A stretch of 64,000 nt of DNA from Persephonella sp. KM09-Lau-8. Its GTDB lineage: Bacteria; Aquificota; Aquificia; Aquificales; Hydrogenothermaceae. This document shows positions 7,718 to 17,327 of the stretch, one piece after another. Location of the stretch: positions 1 to 64,000 of the forward strand of contig NZ_JNLL01000002.1 of assembly GCF_000703085.1 (NCBI RefSeq), written 5' to 3'. Numbering within the stretch: position 1 is the stretch's first letter; each line of letters begins with the position of its first letter. The notes under the pieces were generated by a model. The model was given only the letters and a program-made list of their open reading frames with translations. It searched no databases and was not told the DNA's origin. A program made the position numbers and the translations under genes.

Positions 7718-9055
7718 ATGAGCATACTTTTAGACTTGATAGAAGAAACCCAAAAAGCAAATCCTACTAGTATTAAAACAGCAAAAAACAGTCCCGAAAT
7801 ACTAAAACTCCAAAAAATAAAAACCAGGAAAATACCTATCCTTAAATCAAACCTGGAAGCAATAGAGTCTGCCAGAAAAAGGAAATTCCTTCCTCAATTT
7901 ACATCTGTAAATCTACAAAACTCAATACTAAACCCCGAGACGGTAGAAGCCCTCTACCATCTCTCTTTCAGTAAAGGGATAGATAAAGAATACGTAAGAA
8001 AACTTATAAAAGAAAGTATAACTAAAGCGGTCTACCAAAATCCTGAGAAGAAAATCTTAATAGATCTATTCAACGTTGCAAACCAAACCGAAACGGAAAA
8101 GGACTTTGTTGATTTTATTGAGGCTTACTCTCAAATATCTCATAACGAACAACCTCCGGAAATAAACTGGACAAACCTTCAGGAAATAGTTACCTTAATC
8201 CCTTTCTATAGCCTAGAAAAAGAAACGATAAAAATATTAACAAATAAAGCAAACCCTGTTGTGGCGGTTTTCCCAAAAAATAAAACAAAAATATTCTTTA
8301 CCGAAGAATCCCCCTTAAAAGCCTACTTTATGCAAAAAAGTACCAACAGTGAAAAAATAGAAGATATATTTCTCAAAGCCATTAAAGATATTAAAGATAA
8401 TTCTATTGATATCAGTATATTGTTCTTAGAAGAAAAAGAAATAAAACTGAACTCTAAAGAAGACATCATAGCAATAAGAAAGGCCACACAAACAAAAGGA
8501 ATAATAAAAGAGGGATATGCAAAAGATTCCATTGCCTCTCTGGAATCTGCAATAACAAAAACAAAAAATAATGGAATATTAATAGTCCAAGGAAATGCAA
8601 ATCTAATGATTCACCAGAAAATAAGCATCAAAAAACATCAAAAGGTGGCAGTACCAGTAATATCAATCCTTTCAAATACTAATGAAAATAACGAAAACCA
8701 AGAACCAATATCAGTACACGCAATAAACCTAAAAACAGGAAAAATTGAAGAAGTAAAAGCCAACAAAACAATATCAGTATTCTGTGTAATGGACTACGAA
8801 GAATTTATGCACTCTCGGTTAGAACAAGAATATATTCCCCTCTATGCAGACTCCTTCCAAGGTTTAAATTCAAAAATAGTTCAAGAAAGAATCACAGAAC
8901 TAGAACTAATAATAAAACAAAAAGCTATAAACACAGCTAAAGAATATCTTCTAAAAACAATAAAGTCCTTACATTCAGAATTCTCACTAAAAAACAAAAC
9001 ACTGGTAGCAACAATCTTAAAAAATATAGAAAAAGAAATAGAGAAAAAAACATAA
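7718..9055 (+). CDS. Unknown protein (444 aa), possibly the first part of a longer one
   Basis: The start chosen is the ATG at 7718, behind AAGGGGA. No domain is recognised. The protein is charged and mostly helical, with a mixed alpha/beta middle (residues 150-370) that contains VSVHAINLKTGKIEEVKA-like strands. It stops at 9055, right after a seven-A run at 9044-9050. The frame behind it stays open for another 290 codons with no start codon. One extra A in that run would join both into a protein of about 735 residues. See the entry at 9061. Confidence 0.7.
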   Translation: MSILLDLIEETQKANPTSIKTAKNSPEILKLQKIKTRKIPILKSNLEAIESARKRKFLPQFTSVNLQNSILNPETVEALYHLSFSKGIDKEYVRKLIKESITKAVYQNPEKKILIDLFNVANQTETEKDFVDFIEAYSQISHNEQPPEINWTNLQEIVTLIPFYSLEKETIKILTNKANPVVAVFPKNKTKIFFTEESPLKAYFMQKSTNSEKIEDIFLKAIKDIKDNSIDISILFLEEKEIKLNSKEDIIAIRKATQTKGIIKEGYAKDSIASLESAITKTKNNGILIVQGNANLMIHQKISIKKHQKVAVPVISILSNTNENNENQEPISVHAINLKTGKIEEVKANKTISVFCVMDYEEFMHSRLEQEYIPLYADSFQGLNSKIVQERITELELIIKQKAINTAKEYLLKTIKSLHSEFSLKNKTLVATILKNIEKEIEKKT

Positions 9056-9060
9056 ACTCC

Positions 9061-9930
9061 CTTGAAAAAGTAAATATCTTTGCAGAAAAAATAAGCAGAT
9101 ACATTGGGGGAATAGAAAAAGTAAAAAGAAATATCCTGATAGAAATACTTTCGGAAAAAAAGAAAAAGCCTATAAACTCATCAAGAGAAAAAAGAAAAAA
9201 AGAACTGACTACACTGGCAGAAAGGCTCTTTAAAAAACTAACAGGAAGCGACATTCTTACCTTATACCACATAAACATAGTAGGTAAAATACTGAGTGAA
9301 GATAAAAACATAGTTGCACTGGAATCTTCAAAAGCAGCCAAATTAATAACAAAAGGACAAACAAAGTTTATTAAACCCTTTGAATTTGTTTTCTCTAAAG
9401 AGGATTTTATTCAGCTAATACTACATCAAGCCTTCCCGGACAATACTAATTACCTAGAAAAACAACTAAAGCAATATATTCAAAACGCTGAAAAAATAAA
9501 ATCTAACGAACAAACCCATCTCAAAAATGCAACAAAAGAAGTCCTCAATCTAATCAATGCAGCTACGAATAAAAACTTTAAAAAACTAAGAGAAGCATTA
9601 AGATATGTATTCTCAGAAGATTTCCCTGGAAAAATAAACAGAAAAGTCATGTTAATTGAAACAAAGAAAGCTCAATATAACGTAACAAGATACTTCTCCG
9701 AAATTCTCGACATGATAGGAGAAGGATATGGAAAAACAATACTAGAAACAAATACAATGCACAAAATATATAAAGAAATACCAGGTGTAATACAAAAAAT
9801 AAAAACCTTATTCTACTACATAGAAAACAAAGAAAATGCCGTGTCAAAAATGTCAATAAAGAAAACATTGGAAAAAATAAATGCCGTTGAGGAGGAACTT
9901 CAGGCTATAAAAGAATCAAACAAAAAGTAA
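9061..9930 (+). pseudogene. Probable continuation of the gene at 7718 after a frameshift
   Basis: This frame is open from 8941 to 9930 with no ATG before 9649, no ribosome binding site, and coding-like composition throughout. It begins as SLEKVNIFAEKISRYIGG. It continues as a charged helical protein ending in EEELQAIKESNKK. It lines up with the end of the preceding gene if one A is added to the seven-A run at 9044-9050. An internal start at 9649 would give a 93-residue protein but is preceded by no ribosome binding site. The function is unknown. The stop overlaps palindrome family A copy 2. Confidence 0.55.
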
Positions 9931-9948
9931 GAGAAAAATTTCTCTTAC
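9927..9948. repeat. 22-bp perfect palindrome, family A copy 2
   Basis: The arms and centre are identical to the copy at 842. It lies between the unknown gene and parA and overlaps the TAA stop of the former. A half-copy, GTAAGAGA followed by ATCTC, lies about 30 bases later at 9979-9995, directly before parA's start. Confidence 0.85.
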
Positions 9949-10007
9949 AACTAAAGAAAAATTTTTTAATGACGAAAAAGTAAGAGAAATAATCTCGGGG
10001 TGCGAAA

Positions 10008-10835
10008 ATGGGAAAAATAATAGGAGTAGCAAACATAAAAGGCGGAGTAGGAAAAACTTCACTAACAAACGCCCTTGCTCATGAGCTCTCAAACATGGGA
10101 AAAAAAGTCCTAGTTATAGATGCAGACCCTCAAGCATCTCAAACATATCTATTTGGCATAGATCAGGACGAAATTCTTGAAGAAAAATATGAAAAACACT
10201 CAATTTTGAATATATACCAAAACAAAGAATGTGTCCCCTTCGAATACAATCAAAACCTTCACGTAATATTCTCATCCAGAATACTGCAAGAATCAACAGA
10301 AAGTAGGATTAAACCGGGATTAGAACTGGTGCTTAACAGATGGCTTATAAAAAATAAAGTAAGAGAAAATTACGACTTTACACTCATAGATCCCCCCTCA
10401 AACAGAGGAGTGCTAATGATTTCAACAATTCTGGCAAGTGACTACGTTCTAATACCTCAAAGGCTTACTCTCTTAGATGAAACAGGAACCGTAGAACTAT
10501 TCCTAGAAATGTCAACGCAAGCAGAACTGAGGGGAAAAGAAATAAAAATACTCGGCCTTGTTCCGGTCTTTTTTGATAAAAGAAGCAAACTATACAGAGA
10601 AAAACTGATAAAACTGAAAGATGAAATTAAGAGTTTCGTTGAAGGTGACGAATTTTTATCTATAGAAAAAGAAGAAGTCTTTTTCAGCCCAATAAGACAA
10701 CTGTCTGTATGGGTAAAAGCACAAGAAGAACAAATTCCTCTCAGAGAGTACATATTAAACAAGGATAGAAGCTACATGTCGGTTTTAGAAGAAGTTAAAA
10801 AAGTAACAATAGAGATTTTAGAAACAGCAAAGTAA
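10008..10835 (+). CDS. parA: ParA-family partition ATPase (275 aa)
   Basis: This is a deviant Walker-type ATPase that drives plasmid or chromosome segregation with ParB. The deviant Walker A KGGVGKT is at residues 11-17 and VIDADPQ at 37-42. A switch region with LIDPPSNRGVLM lies near residue 125. There is no N-terminal DNA-binding extension, so it is the short type, like Soj. The start ATG follows GGGGTG. parB follows 30 bases later. Palindromes of family A flank the gene on both sides, which is where autoregulation or centromere sites are expected. Confidence 0.95.
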   Translation: MGKIIGVANIKGGVGKTSLTNALAHELSNMGKKVLVIDADPQASQTYLFGIDQDEILEEKYEKHSILNIYQNKECVPFEYNQNLHVIFSSRILQESTESRIKPGLELVLNRWLIKNKVRENYDFTLIDPPSNRGVLMISTILASDYVLIPQRLTLLDETGTVELFLEMSTQAELRGKEIKILGLVPVFFDKRSKLYREKLIKLKDEIKSFVEGDEFLSIEKEEVFFSPIRQLSVWVKAQEEQIPLREYILNKDRSYMSVLEEVKKVTIEILETAK

Positions 10836-10853
10836 GAGAAAAATTTCTCTTAA
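10832..10853. repeat. Palindrome, family A copy 3, between parA and parB
   Basis: GTAAGAGAAA, two A bases, then TTTCTCTTAA: the same as copies 1 and 2 except for the last base. It overlaps the parA stop codon and ends six bases before the parB ribosome binding site AGGAGA. Confidence 0.8.
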
Positions 10854-10865
10854 AAGGAGAAGAAA

Positions 10866-11831
10866 ATGGCTCTGTTTAAAAATAAAAAACTATCAGAGAA
10901 AAAAAGAAAAACAATAACAGCCAAAGATGAACTTCTATCAAAAGCAGAAAACATAATTGAGGAATCAAAAAACATAGAACCAACACTAATCAACATTGAA
11001 GAAATTATCCCCCCTAAATTCCATGACAGAACCTATATAGATATAGAAACACTAGAAGAACTTAAAGAAAACATAAAAAAGTTTGGACTAATAGAACCTA
11101 TAGTAGTAAGAAAGAAAAATGGAAAATATGAAAGAATAGCCGGATATAGAAGACTGGAAGCTTTTAAAAAACTATACAAAGAAACAAAAGATGACAGATG
11201 GAAAAAAATACCCGCTGTTATACTGAATGTTGATGACGATACAGCAATAGCAATAATGCTTTCAGAAAACATACACAGAGATAACCTATCAGACTACGAT
11301 AAACTACTGGCAATACTACAGTTAATAGAATTTAAAATGAAAATGTCAGAGGATGATGTCAAAAAATTCCTAAACAAACTAACAAATAAGGAATCAGGCA
11401 GATCAAAAAAAGAAATAACAGAAGAAGAAATAAAACAACTTCAACAACTGGAAAGACTCCTTTCGTACTTCAAAATAAAAAACTGGAAAACATTCAAAAA
11501 AATGCTCTCCCTTCTAGACATACCTGAATATCTAAGACAGATAATAAGGGATACTAAAATACCATATTACATTGCAATAGAACTAAAAAAGCTCAAAAAC
11601 GAAAAATTAGTCAGAAAAATTGTAGAAAAAATAAAACAAGAAAACTTAACCTACGAAGAAATAAAACAGCTAATAAAACAATACAGAAAAGAAGAGATAA
11701 AAGAAAACTCCTTCCCCTACAAGTCAATAAATAAATCCCTAAGGCAAAAATGGAAAAAGCTGCCTGAAGATAAAAAAAGACAAATAGATAAACTAATGAA
11801 AGAAATAGAACAAATTCTAAAATCGGCATAA
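10866..11831 (+). CDS. parB: ParB-family partition DNA-binding protein (321 aa)
   Basis: This is the centromere-binding partner of ParA. The N-terminal ParB/Srx domain runs from about residue 40 and includes the GYRRLEA box at 93-99 and ENIHRDNLS at 134-142, the CTP-binding and switch motifs. A helix-turn-helix region follows (residues 145-245). The C-terminus is Lys-rich and helical, as expected for dimerisation. It is the second gene of the parAB pair. The family A palindromes are the natural candidates for its binding site, but this is inference. Confidence 0.93.
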   Translation: MALFKNKKLSEKKRKTITAKDELLSKAENIIEESKNIEPTLINIEEIIPPKFHDRTYIDIETLEELKENIKKFGLIEPIVVRKKNGKYERIAGYRRLEAFKKLYKETKDDRWKKIPAVILNVDDDTAIAIMLSENIHRDNLSDYDKLLAILQLIEFKMKMSEDDVKKFLNKLTNKESGRSKKEITEEEIKQLQQLERLLSYFKIKNWKTFKKMLSLLDIPEYLRQIIRDTKIPYYIAIELKKLKNEKLVRKIVEKIKQENLTYEEIKQLIKQYRKEEIKENSFPYKSINKSLRQKWKKLPEDKKRQIDKLMKEIEQILKSA

Positions 11832-11943
11832 AAATAAACTGGCTCTCACTTCCTATTGTTAACCCCTCTCTTTTTTCCTTTCTATCCCTTTTTCAACAAA
11901 AATCCAAAAGCTTTCACTAAAAATCAATAAAGAAGGAGAAAAA

Positions 11944-14900
11944 ATGAAAACAGAACACCAGCTTAATACAAAAATCGACAACGCAATCAAAGTAATAAAA
12001 GAAGAAAAAAAAGAACTTCAAAAACTATTAAGAGAAATAGAAAAAAAGGGTTTAATTACAACGGAAAAAATAAAACAGGAAAACAAGAAAATATCAAACC
12101 CCCAAATGCTTCATGACATCAGATTCAACAAAAGTATAAGGAGAATAAAAGAAAATACCGAATTCATCACAGAATTTAGACAAAAAAACCTATTTACACC
12201 TCATTTTCTAAACTTGTCTGCAATCCCTGTAAACCTCGGTTTAAATAAAAAACAAGAAATAAAAAAACAAATAGAAAACAAAAAAATATGGAATGTAGAC
12301 AATGAAAGCTTCTTACTACAACCATTCAAAGAAGAAATAAAGAAAAAAATAAAAAATAAAATAAAAACAAAAGCACATAAAATAAAAGAATTCCTGAAAA
12401 TCCTTGAAAACGAGATATACGACGTTATTAAAGAAGGAGGAGAAACAAAAAAAGTATTAAATGAAAAAGGAAAATTCTGGAGTCTTGCAATAACACTAAC
12501 ACCAGATAAAGAAGAACTTAAAAACATCCTTGAAATCTTAGTAACAACAGACTTTCAAAAAGTAAAAAATGAAGACCCTAAAACATTTAAAAAGATAGAA
12601 GAAGAATTCGGAAAAAAAACAGCAACAACCCTCCTCAAACACATAAAACTCTTTAAAGAAATTGACACAGAAAACCTAAACCTGATACAGCCAATAAAAA
12701 CATCTATTGTTTTATTTAATCAATATCTATCAAAAATAGAAAGGGAAACTTTAAAAGAATTCTATAAAGAAGAAAACTTCAACGATAAATACATAGAATT
12801 TCTTCAGGAAATAAAAGATATAAAGAAATACTTCAACTTAAGAGCAGACCTCACAGACGCCCAAAAAATACTTACATTCTCTTTTATCCAGGAAGTCAAA
12901 GAACACATAAGAACTTCAAAGAAGATACAACCTATAACCTTGATGAATACTTCTGAAGTCGGAACAGGAAAAACATTTACAATACCCTTCGTAACACTGG
13001 CTCTTGCCGTAGAATACCTGAAAAAATACAACAAAAAATCAACTTTCCTAATAATAACAGAAGCAAACCTGCTTCTTGAAACCAAACAAAAACTAATCAA
13101 AGAAGTAGGACTAAAGAAATACATGGTAGAAATAATAGAAAACAACAATCTCCTAACCTTTTCTCCAAAGCCCTGGAAGTACTACCTTATATCCAAAAAC
13201 AGAATATCAAAACTAGAAAAGGATACAGTAAAAGCATTTGCAAAACTTCTAAAAAACAAAGGTCTATTAATACATACAATACTGGATGAATCCTCTTATC
13301 TGAAGAATACAACATCCATAACATCAATAGCATACAAAAACCTGAAGTCTAAACTAACAAAAGAAAAAGTAATGGGATTCGAAATGCAAATGAGTGCAAC
13401 ACCAATATCAAACGACACATCAGACGCAATATACTGCGTAAACCCAAATAAAATAGTTCTGAAAAAACTGGGAAAACAAGGGCTATCCTCCTTAAATCTT
13501 TACTATAAAAATGACTTTGAGTGGGAAGAACTCACTCTAAGGGAAACCCTCAAACTTGCATCTTTATCACAGGACTGTCTCGTAAAAACAAAAAGAAAAA
13601 CCGCAACAGAACCAAAAGCAGCTGCACTTCTCTGCATGAACAGTGTAATGTTCCCGGTAATACCTAAAGAAAAGGAAGAAGAGAAAAAAGAAAAAAATAA
13701 CGAAAAGAAAAAAGAAGAACCTACACAAACCCAGCTCCAAGCATCAAAACTGGGAATATCCCTGGCAAGAAAAAAGAATGAATTAATGCACAGCGGAACA
13801 AAATCTAAAAAGGCACTGGTAGAAGCAGTAGCATCTGCAACAAAACTATCAAACTTCAAAGGAATAGACAGAATCCTAAATACAAACATAGACACCTCAG
13901 TTCAAACCAATGCCATAGTTTTAAAAACAAACATCTTAGAAGCAGCTACTTTCCACGAAATAATAGTAAACTCCAGAATAACAGCAAACTTCCAAAAATT
14001 CGGATTCCTGTCAAAACTCTTAAGACAGCTCCAGGTAGAAATTCCTACAGTGGAAGAAGAAAAAAAAGAAATAAGAAAATTTTTACTTATGCAAATACTA
14101 TATGACCTTGAAAAAATAAAAGTAACTACAAACAAAAAAAGAGACAAAAACTCAATGGAAATATACACCATAGATAAAAAAGAGTTCATCAAAGCAATAA
14201 AAGAAATCTTATCTTCAGATAATATAGAAGAGTTTATAATAAAAGAAATAGATCCTGCAATATATCTAAAAACCACCAATCTTGAAAATCAATTGAAATC
14301 AAACATCAACAATAAAACAAAGAAAGAAATAGAAAACCAGCTAAAAAAACTAAAAGAAACAAAAAAAGAATTAATAGAAACCATAATGCCTATAAACGAA
14401 ACAAATCTAAAAAAAGTAATCTCTGAAGACCTAAAAGAAATAAGAGCAGAAAAAAGAGAGAAAATAAAAATAAAACCTCTATCTCTACACTCATACAAAA
14501 ACTTTATAGAAAAGATAGAAATAGATTTAAAATCTGAAACAAAACTTGAAATACCTCTTAAAAACCCTACTATACACCAGCAAATATTCAACGAAGCCGA
14601 AGGAGATTTAACAGTGTATTCTGCACTATTTCAGGCATCTGAAAACCTGGAACTCCCAATAATATCAAAACACTTGAAAAGAGCAGCAAGAAAAATAAAA
14701 AACATACTGGAAGAAAATGGAATATCGGTAAAGGACTACAATATCGATGAAATGGTAAAGATAATAACAGAAAAAGGTTCAACCACAATAAATACAATAA
14801 GAGAAACAAAAAGATTTGCAAACAGCCACAATATACCAATACTAGCAGTAACCTCCTACAAAAACACCGTAGAAAAGTTGAAAAACGACAATGACATGAT

Positions 14901-15552
14901 AATAACAGGACAAGTTAAACAGGAAAAAAGAAAAAATATAATAGACCAGTCAAATAAGATAGAAAACAATAAAAATGTCATAGCAACAGCCCAATCAATA
15001 CTAAAAGGAATAAGCTTATACTACCTTCCATACGGGATAATGCCCGAAACACCTAAAAATGCAGAATTTAGAACACAAATAGCAGGAAGACTCAGAAACC
15101 TGTTTGAACATCACATACAAACGGTAAAAACCGCAAAAAAAGACCCTGACAAACAAAAACACTTGAAAATACTAGAAAAAAATCAAAAATTCTTTGACAT
15201 AATATCAACAGAAGTAATGCTCGCCTTCCCTTCTATACAACAAAGTAAAAACATATTAATAGAAATGACCAAATTTGCATCCCAGCATCAAGAAATAACC
15301 GGAATAGAAATGGAAGACTCTATATCTGAGTCTGACCACAACGACAAATACACTTTCAAAAAACACCAGGTAGAAAAATTCTCAGAAGAAATAGCAAAGA
15401 GAAAGGTAAAAGAAATAATAAAAATCCTTAATGGAAAAACGGAAATAACGTTTGAGGAACTAAAAACAGCAATAGATAAACACATAAAACAAACAACAGA
15501 AAAAAACTTGAAAAAAACAACAATATATCACTTAATAAAAGAAAAAGAATAA
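11944..15552 (+). CDS. Very large SF2 (SNF2/DEAD-like) helicase (1202 aa)
   Basis: This is a superfamily 2 helicase or translocase. Walker A EVGTGKT is at about 338-344, a DExx motif LDESSY near 447, motif III MSATPIS near 484, and motif VI QIAGRLRNL near 1045. The ATPase core is split by a long insertion (residues 550-970) full of charged coiled coil. The N-terminal 320 residues are also helical and have no known domain. It is much longer than usual helicases and resembles proteins of large plasmids and phages. GGAGA precedes the ATG. It ends at a strong terminator. Confidence 0.85.
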   Translation: MKTEHQLNTKIDNAIKVIKEEKKELQKLLREIEKKGLITTEKIKQENKKISNPQMLHDIRFNKSIRRIKENTEFITEFRQKNLFTPHFLNLSAIPVNLGLNKKQEIKKQIENKKIWNVDNESFLLQPFKEEIKKKIKNKIKTKAHKIKEFLKILENEIYDVIKEGGETKKVLNEKGKFWSLAITLTPDKEELKNILEILVTTDFQKVKNEDPKTFKKIEEEFGKKTATTLLKHIKLFKEIDTENLNLIQPIKTSIVLFNQYLSKIERETLKEFYKEENFNDKYIEFLQEIKDIKKYFNLRADLTDAQKILTFSFIQEVKEHIRTSKKIQPITLMNTSEVGTGKTFTIPFVTLALAVEYLKKYNKKSTFLIITEANLLLETKQKLIKEVGLKKYMVEIIENNNLLTFSPKPWKYYLISKNRISKLEKDTVKAFAKLLKNKGLLIHTILDESSYLKNTTSITSIAYKNLKSKLTKEKVMGFEMQMSATPISNDTSDAIYCVNPNKIVLKKLGKQGLSSLNLYYKNDFEWEELTLRETLKLASLSQDCLVKTKRKTATEPKAAALLCMNSVMFPVIPKEKEEEKKEKNNEKKKEEPTQTQLQASKLGISLARKKNELMHSGTKSKKALVEAVASATKLSNFKGIDRILNTNIDTSVQTNAIVLKTNILEAATFHEIIVNSRITANFQKFGFLSKLLRQLQVEIPTVEEEKKEIRKFLLMQILYDLEKIKVTTNKKRDKNSMEIYTIDKKEFIKAIKEILSSDNIEEFIIKEIDPAIYLKTTNLENQLKSNINNKTKKEIENQLKKLKETKKELIETIMPINETNLKKVISEDLKEIRAEKREKIKIKPLSLHSYKNFIEKIEIDLKSETKLEIPLKNPTIHQQIFNEAEGDLTVYSALFQASENLELPIISKHLKRAARKIKNILEENGISVKDYNIDEMVKIITEKGSTTINTIRETKRFANSHNIPILAVTSYKNTVEKLKNDNDMIITGQVKQEKRKNIIDQSNKIENNKNVIATAQSILKGISLYYLPYGIMPETPKNAEFRTQIAGRLRNLFEHHIQTVKTAKKDPDKQKHLKILEKNQKFFDIISTEVMLAFPSIQQSKNILIEMTKFASQHQEITGIEMEDSISESDHNDKYTFKKHQVEKFSEEIAKRKVKEIIKILNGKTEITFEELKTAIDKHIKQTTEKNLKKTTIYHLIKEKE

Positions 15553-15566
15553 GCTGGTGTTCTCCT

Positions 15567-15586
15567 GGAGCTTCGGCTCCCTTTTA
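15567..15586. terminator. Rho-independent terminator
   Basis: GGAGC, a TTCG tetraloop and GCTCC are followed by CTTTTAT. It lies between the helicase gene and the convergent minus-strand gene and overlaps the end of the latter, so it may serve both. Confidence 0.85.
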
Positions 15587-16081
15587 TGAAACTTTCTTGA
15601 AAAACTCAAATCTCCGTTGATTAATAACCTCAAAAAGAGATAAATATTCCCTTAAAATTGACACCATTTCCTTGGCTTCATAAGGATCCTTTACTTTTGG
15701 AATCCTGCTAGTTTTAGAAGCAAAAGAACCTGGCTTAGGAATTAAATCTATCTTATATCTCATCTTATCGTATCTTTTATCAAAATATTCTGAAAAAAAC
15801 ACATAATACTCTGTAAGCTTTAAGCCCTCTAAATTCAACGCCTTAACATAAGGAAGCATCTCCTTTTCAATATCGCTTTTTGTAAAATATACTAAGCCTA
15901 CAGAAAACCCTGCAAGAAACTCAAGTTCATCTATAACAGATTTAAAATCAGGCAGTTCAACATATTGCTTTACAATAGACAATGCATCATGAGCATCCTT
16001 TGCCTTTCTCATTTGCCTTAAAATAGAACCCCTTTTTATAAGAGGAACCTTACTCCCTGACTTTACACCATCCCTAAACAT
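15584..16081 (-). CDS. Unknown protein (165 aa)
   Basis: This single minus-strand gene sits in a plus-strand region and faces the helicase gene. The protein is soluble, mostly helical and basic at the N-terminus (FRDGVKSGSKVPLIKRGSILRQ). No family is recognised. Its coding strand is less A-rich than its neighbours and its orientation differs, so it may be a separate insertion. It shares a divergent AT-rich promoter region with the gene at 16157. Confidence 0.7.
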   Translation of the reverse strand: MFRDGVKSGSKVPLIKRGSILRQMRKAKDAHDALSIVKQYVELPDFKSVIDELEFLAGFSVGLVYFTKSDIEKEMLPYVKALNLEGLKLTEYYVFFSEYFDKRYDKMRYKIDLIPKPGSFASKTSRIPKVKDPYEAKEMVSILREYLSLFEVINQRRFEFFKKVS

Positions 16082-16106
16082 AAGAAAAACACCCCTAAAA
16101 ACCTCT

Positions 16107-16114
16107 ATTATAAT
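16107..16114. promoter_or_regulatory. Overlapping divergent -10 elements
   Basis: ATTATAAT contains TATAAT on the plus strand (16109-16114) and on the minus strand (16107-16112). It sits between two divergent genes. The plus-strand transcript would start just before a CAAAAGTT motif and the ribosome binding site of the gene at 16157. No good -35 is clear on either side. Confidence 0.4.
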
Positions 16115-16156
16115 CTTATTATAACCACAAAAGTTCTAAATTAAAGGGGCATAAAA

Positions 16157-16546
16157 ATGAAAAATTTTAAAAATGAACTGAAAGATATTGAGAATAAGTT
16201 ATTCAAAGAAATAAAAAAGCTAATAGACAAAGAAAACATAATAAAACCAGAATATGCGGAACTCCTGAAACAAAAAAGAGTTCTAGAAGAAATAAAAATA
16301 TACAAATCAACTTACAAAAAGAAGGTTGAAATAAAGGGAAAAAAATATGAATACAAACCTCTGCAGCTGCACGCAATCCTGAAAAAATCAGAAAAAACAA
16401 TAACAATAGCTCACGTTCAAAGCAGAAAAAGTAAAGAAAAATTAAACAGGCTATATAAGCTCATTCGGGCTTACCAGACTATCAGGAGAGTAGAAAAGGA
16501 ATTGAAAGAGGTAGAGAACATCAAAAAACTACTCAAAGAGGTTTGA
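16157..16546 (+). CDS. Unknown coiled-coil protein (129 aa)
   Basis: This small protein is Lys/Glu-rich and predicted almost wholly helical. It has a central basic segment YKPLQLHAILKKSEKTITIAHVQSRKSKEKL. No family is recognised. It starts behind AAAGGGG, preceded by a CAAAAGTT motif, and its end runs into the inverted repeat in the sigma factor gene's leader. A regulator of that sigma factor is possible but is guesswork from position. Confidence 0.65.
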   Translation: MKNFKNELKDIENKLFKEIKKLIDKENIIKPEYAELLKQKRVLEEIKIYKSTYKKKVEIKGKKYEYKPLQLHAILKKSEKTITIAHVQSRKSKEKLNRLYKLIRAYQTIRRVEKELKEVENIKKLLKEV

Positions 16547-16565
16547 TTTCTAAACAAAAATCAAA
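16542..16565. repeat. 24-bp inverted repeat, family B copy 2
   Basis: TTTGATTT, an 8-base spacer and AAATCAAA. It overlaps the stop of the preceding gene and lies just before the ribosome binding site of the sigma factor gene. Confidence 0.8.
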
Positions 16566-16581
16566 AAAAGGAAGGAAAAGC

Positions 16582-17292
16582 ATGAGCCAAACAAAAACCC
16601 CAACCCACCTCCCCTTTGCAATCTTTTTCACCCAAAAAATAATCCAAAAAAATCCCGCCCTAGAACCATACAGAGAAGACTTGATATCTGCAGCAATCGT
16701 TGGATTAATTGAAGCAGAAAAAAAATTTGATCCCTCCAAAGGAACCAAATTTACAACTTTTGCTGTGTACCACATAAAAAATAGAGTTTACGAAGAAATA
16801 ACAAACATTACAACAAAAGGATTAAAAAAATCCCAACCTTTAGTCGTAAAAGAATCAAAAATAAGAAAAGAACTTAAAAAAAATAAAAATGCAAGCTATG
16901 CAGAAATAAGCCAAAAAACTGATATAAAAGAAAAAAAAGTAAAACAGATAATAGAAGAAAAAAAGACCACCGTAAGCATAGAGGACTACATAGGAGAAGA
17001 TCTCCAAATAAAAGATACCTTGGGCACAGACCCAACAACAAATATGGAAAAAGAACTTGATTTACAAAAATTACAAAAGTTAATAAAAAAAGCAGTCTCA
17101 AAACTTAATGAAAAAGAAAGAAAGATCATAAAAGAAAGATACTTAAAAGAAAACAAAACCTTAAGAGAAATCGGAGAAGAAATGGGTATCTCAAAAGAAA
17201 GAGTTAGACAAATAGAAAAAAATGCTCTGGAAAAAATGAAAAGATTCATGGTCAAAAACAAGGTGGATGTAAACGATTTTATTTACTTTTGA
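16582..17292 (+). CDS. Sigma-70-family RNA polymerase sigma factor (236 aa)
   Basis: Region 2 is seen at about residues 30-75 (DLISAAIVGLIEAEKKFDPSKGTKFTTFAVYHIKNRVYEEI, split here for reading), a region 3-like helical part with SIEDYIGEDLQIKD near 135, and region 4 at about 175-225 with LREIGEEMGISKERVRQIEKNALEKM. I take the ATG at 16582 behind GGAAGGA; an upstream ATG at 16543 would include the inverted repeat. The size and region order suit a group 3 or alternative sigma. It suggests the element has its own promoter class. Confidence 0.92.
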   Translation: MSQTKTPTHLPFAIFFTQKIIQKNPALEPYREDLISAAIVGLIEAEKKFDPSKGTKFTTFAVYHIKNRVYEEITNITTKGLKKSQPLVVKESKIRKELKKNKNASYAEISQKTDIKEKKVKQIIEEKKTTVSIEDYIGEDLQIKDTLGTDPTTNMEKELDLQKLQKLIKKAVSKLNEKERKIIKERYLKENKTLREIGEEMGISKERVRQIEKNALEKMKRFMVKNKVDVNDFIYF

Positions 17293-17311
17293 TTTCTATT
17301 TAAGAATCAAA
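17288..17311. repeat. 24-bp inverted repeat, family B copy 3
   Basis: TTTGATTTCT, four bases, AAGAATCAAA: the same length and position as the other copies, with one mismatch in the arms. It overlaps the sigma factor stop codon and precedes the DUF1257 gene. Confidence 0.75.
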
Positions 17312-17327
17312 AATAGGGAGGCAACAG

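Noticed and set aside
842-10853. Family A palindromes as rho-independent terminators
   Set aside because: The stems are AT-rich and no T tract follows; instead a ribosome binding site follows within a few bases.
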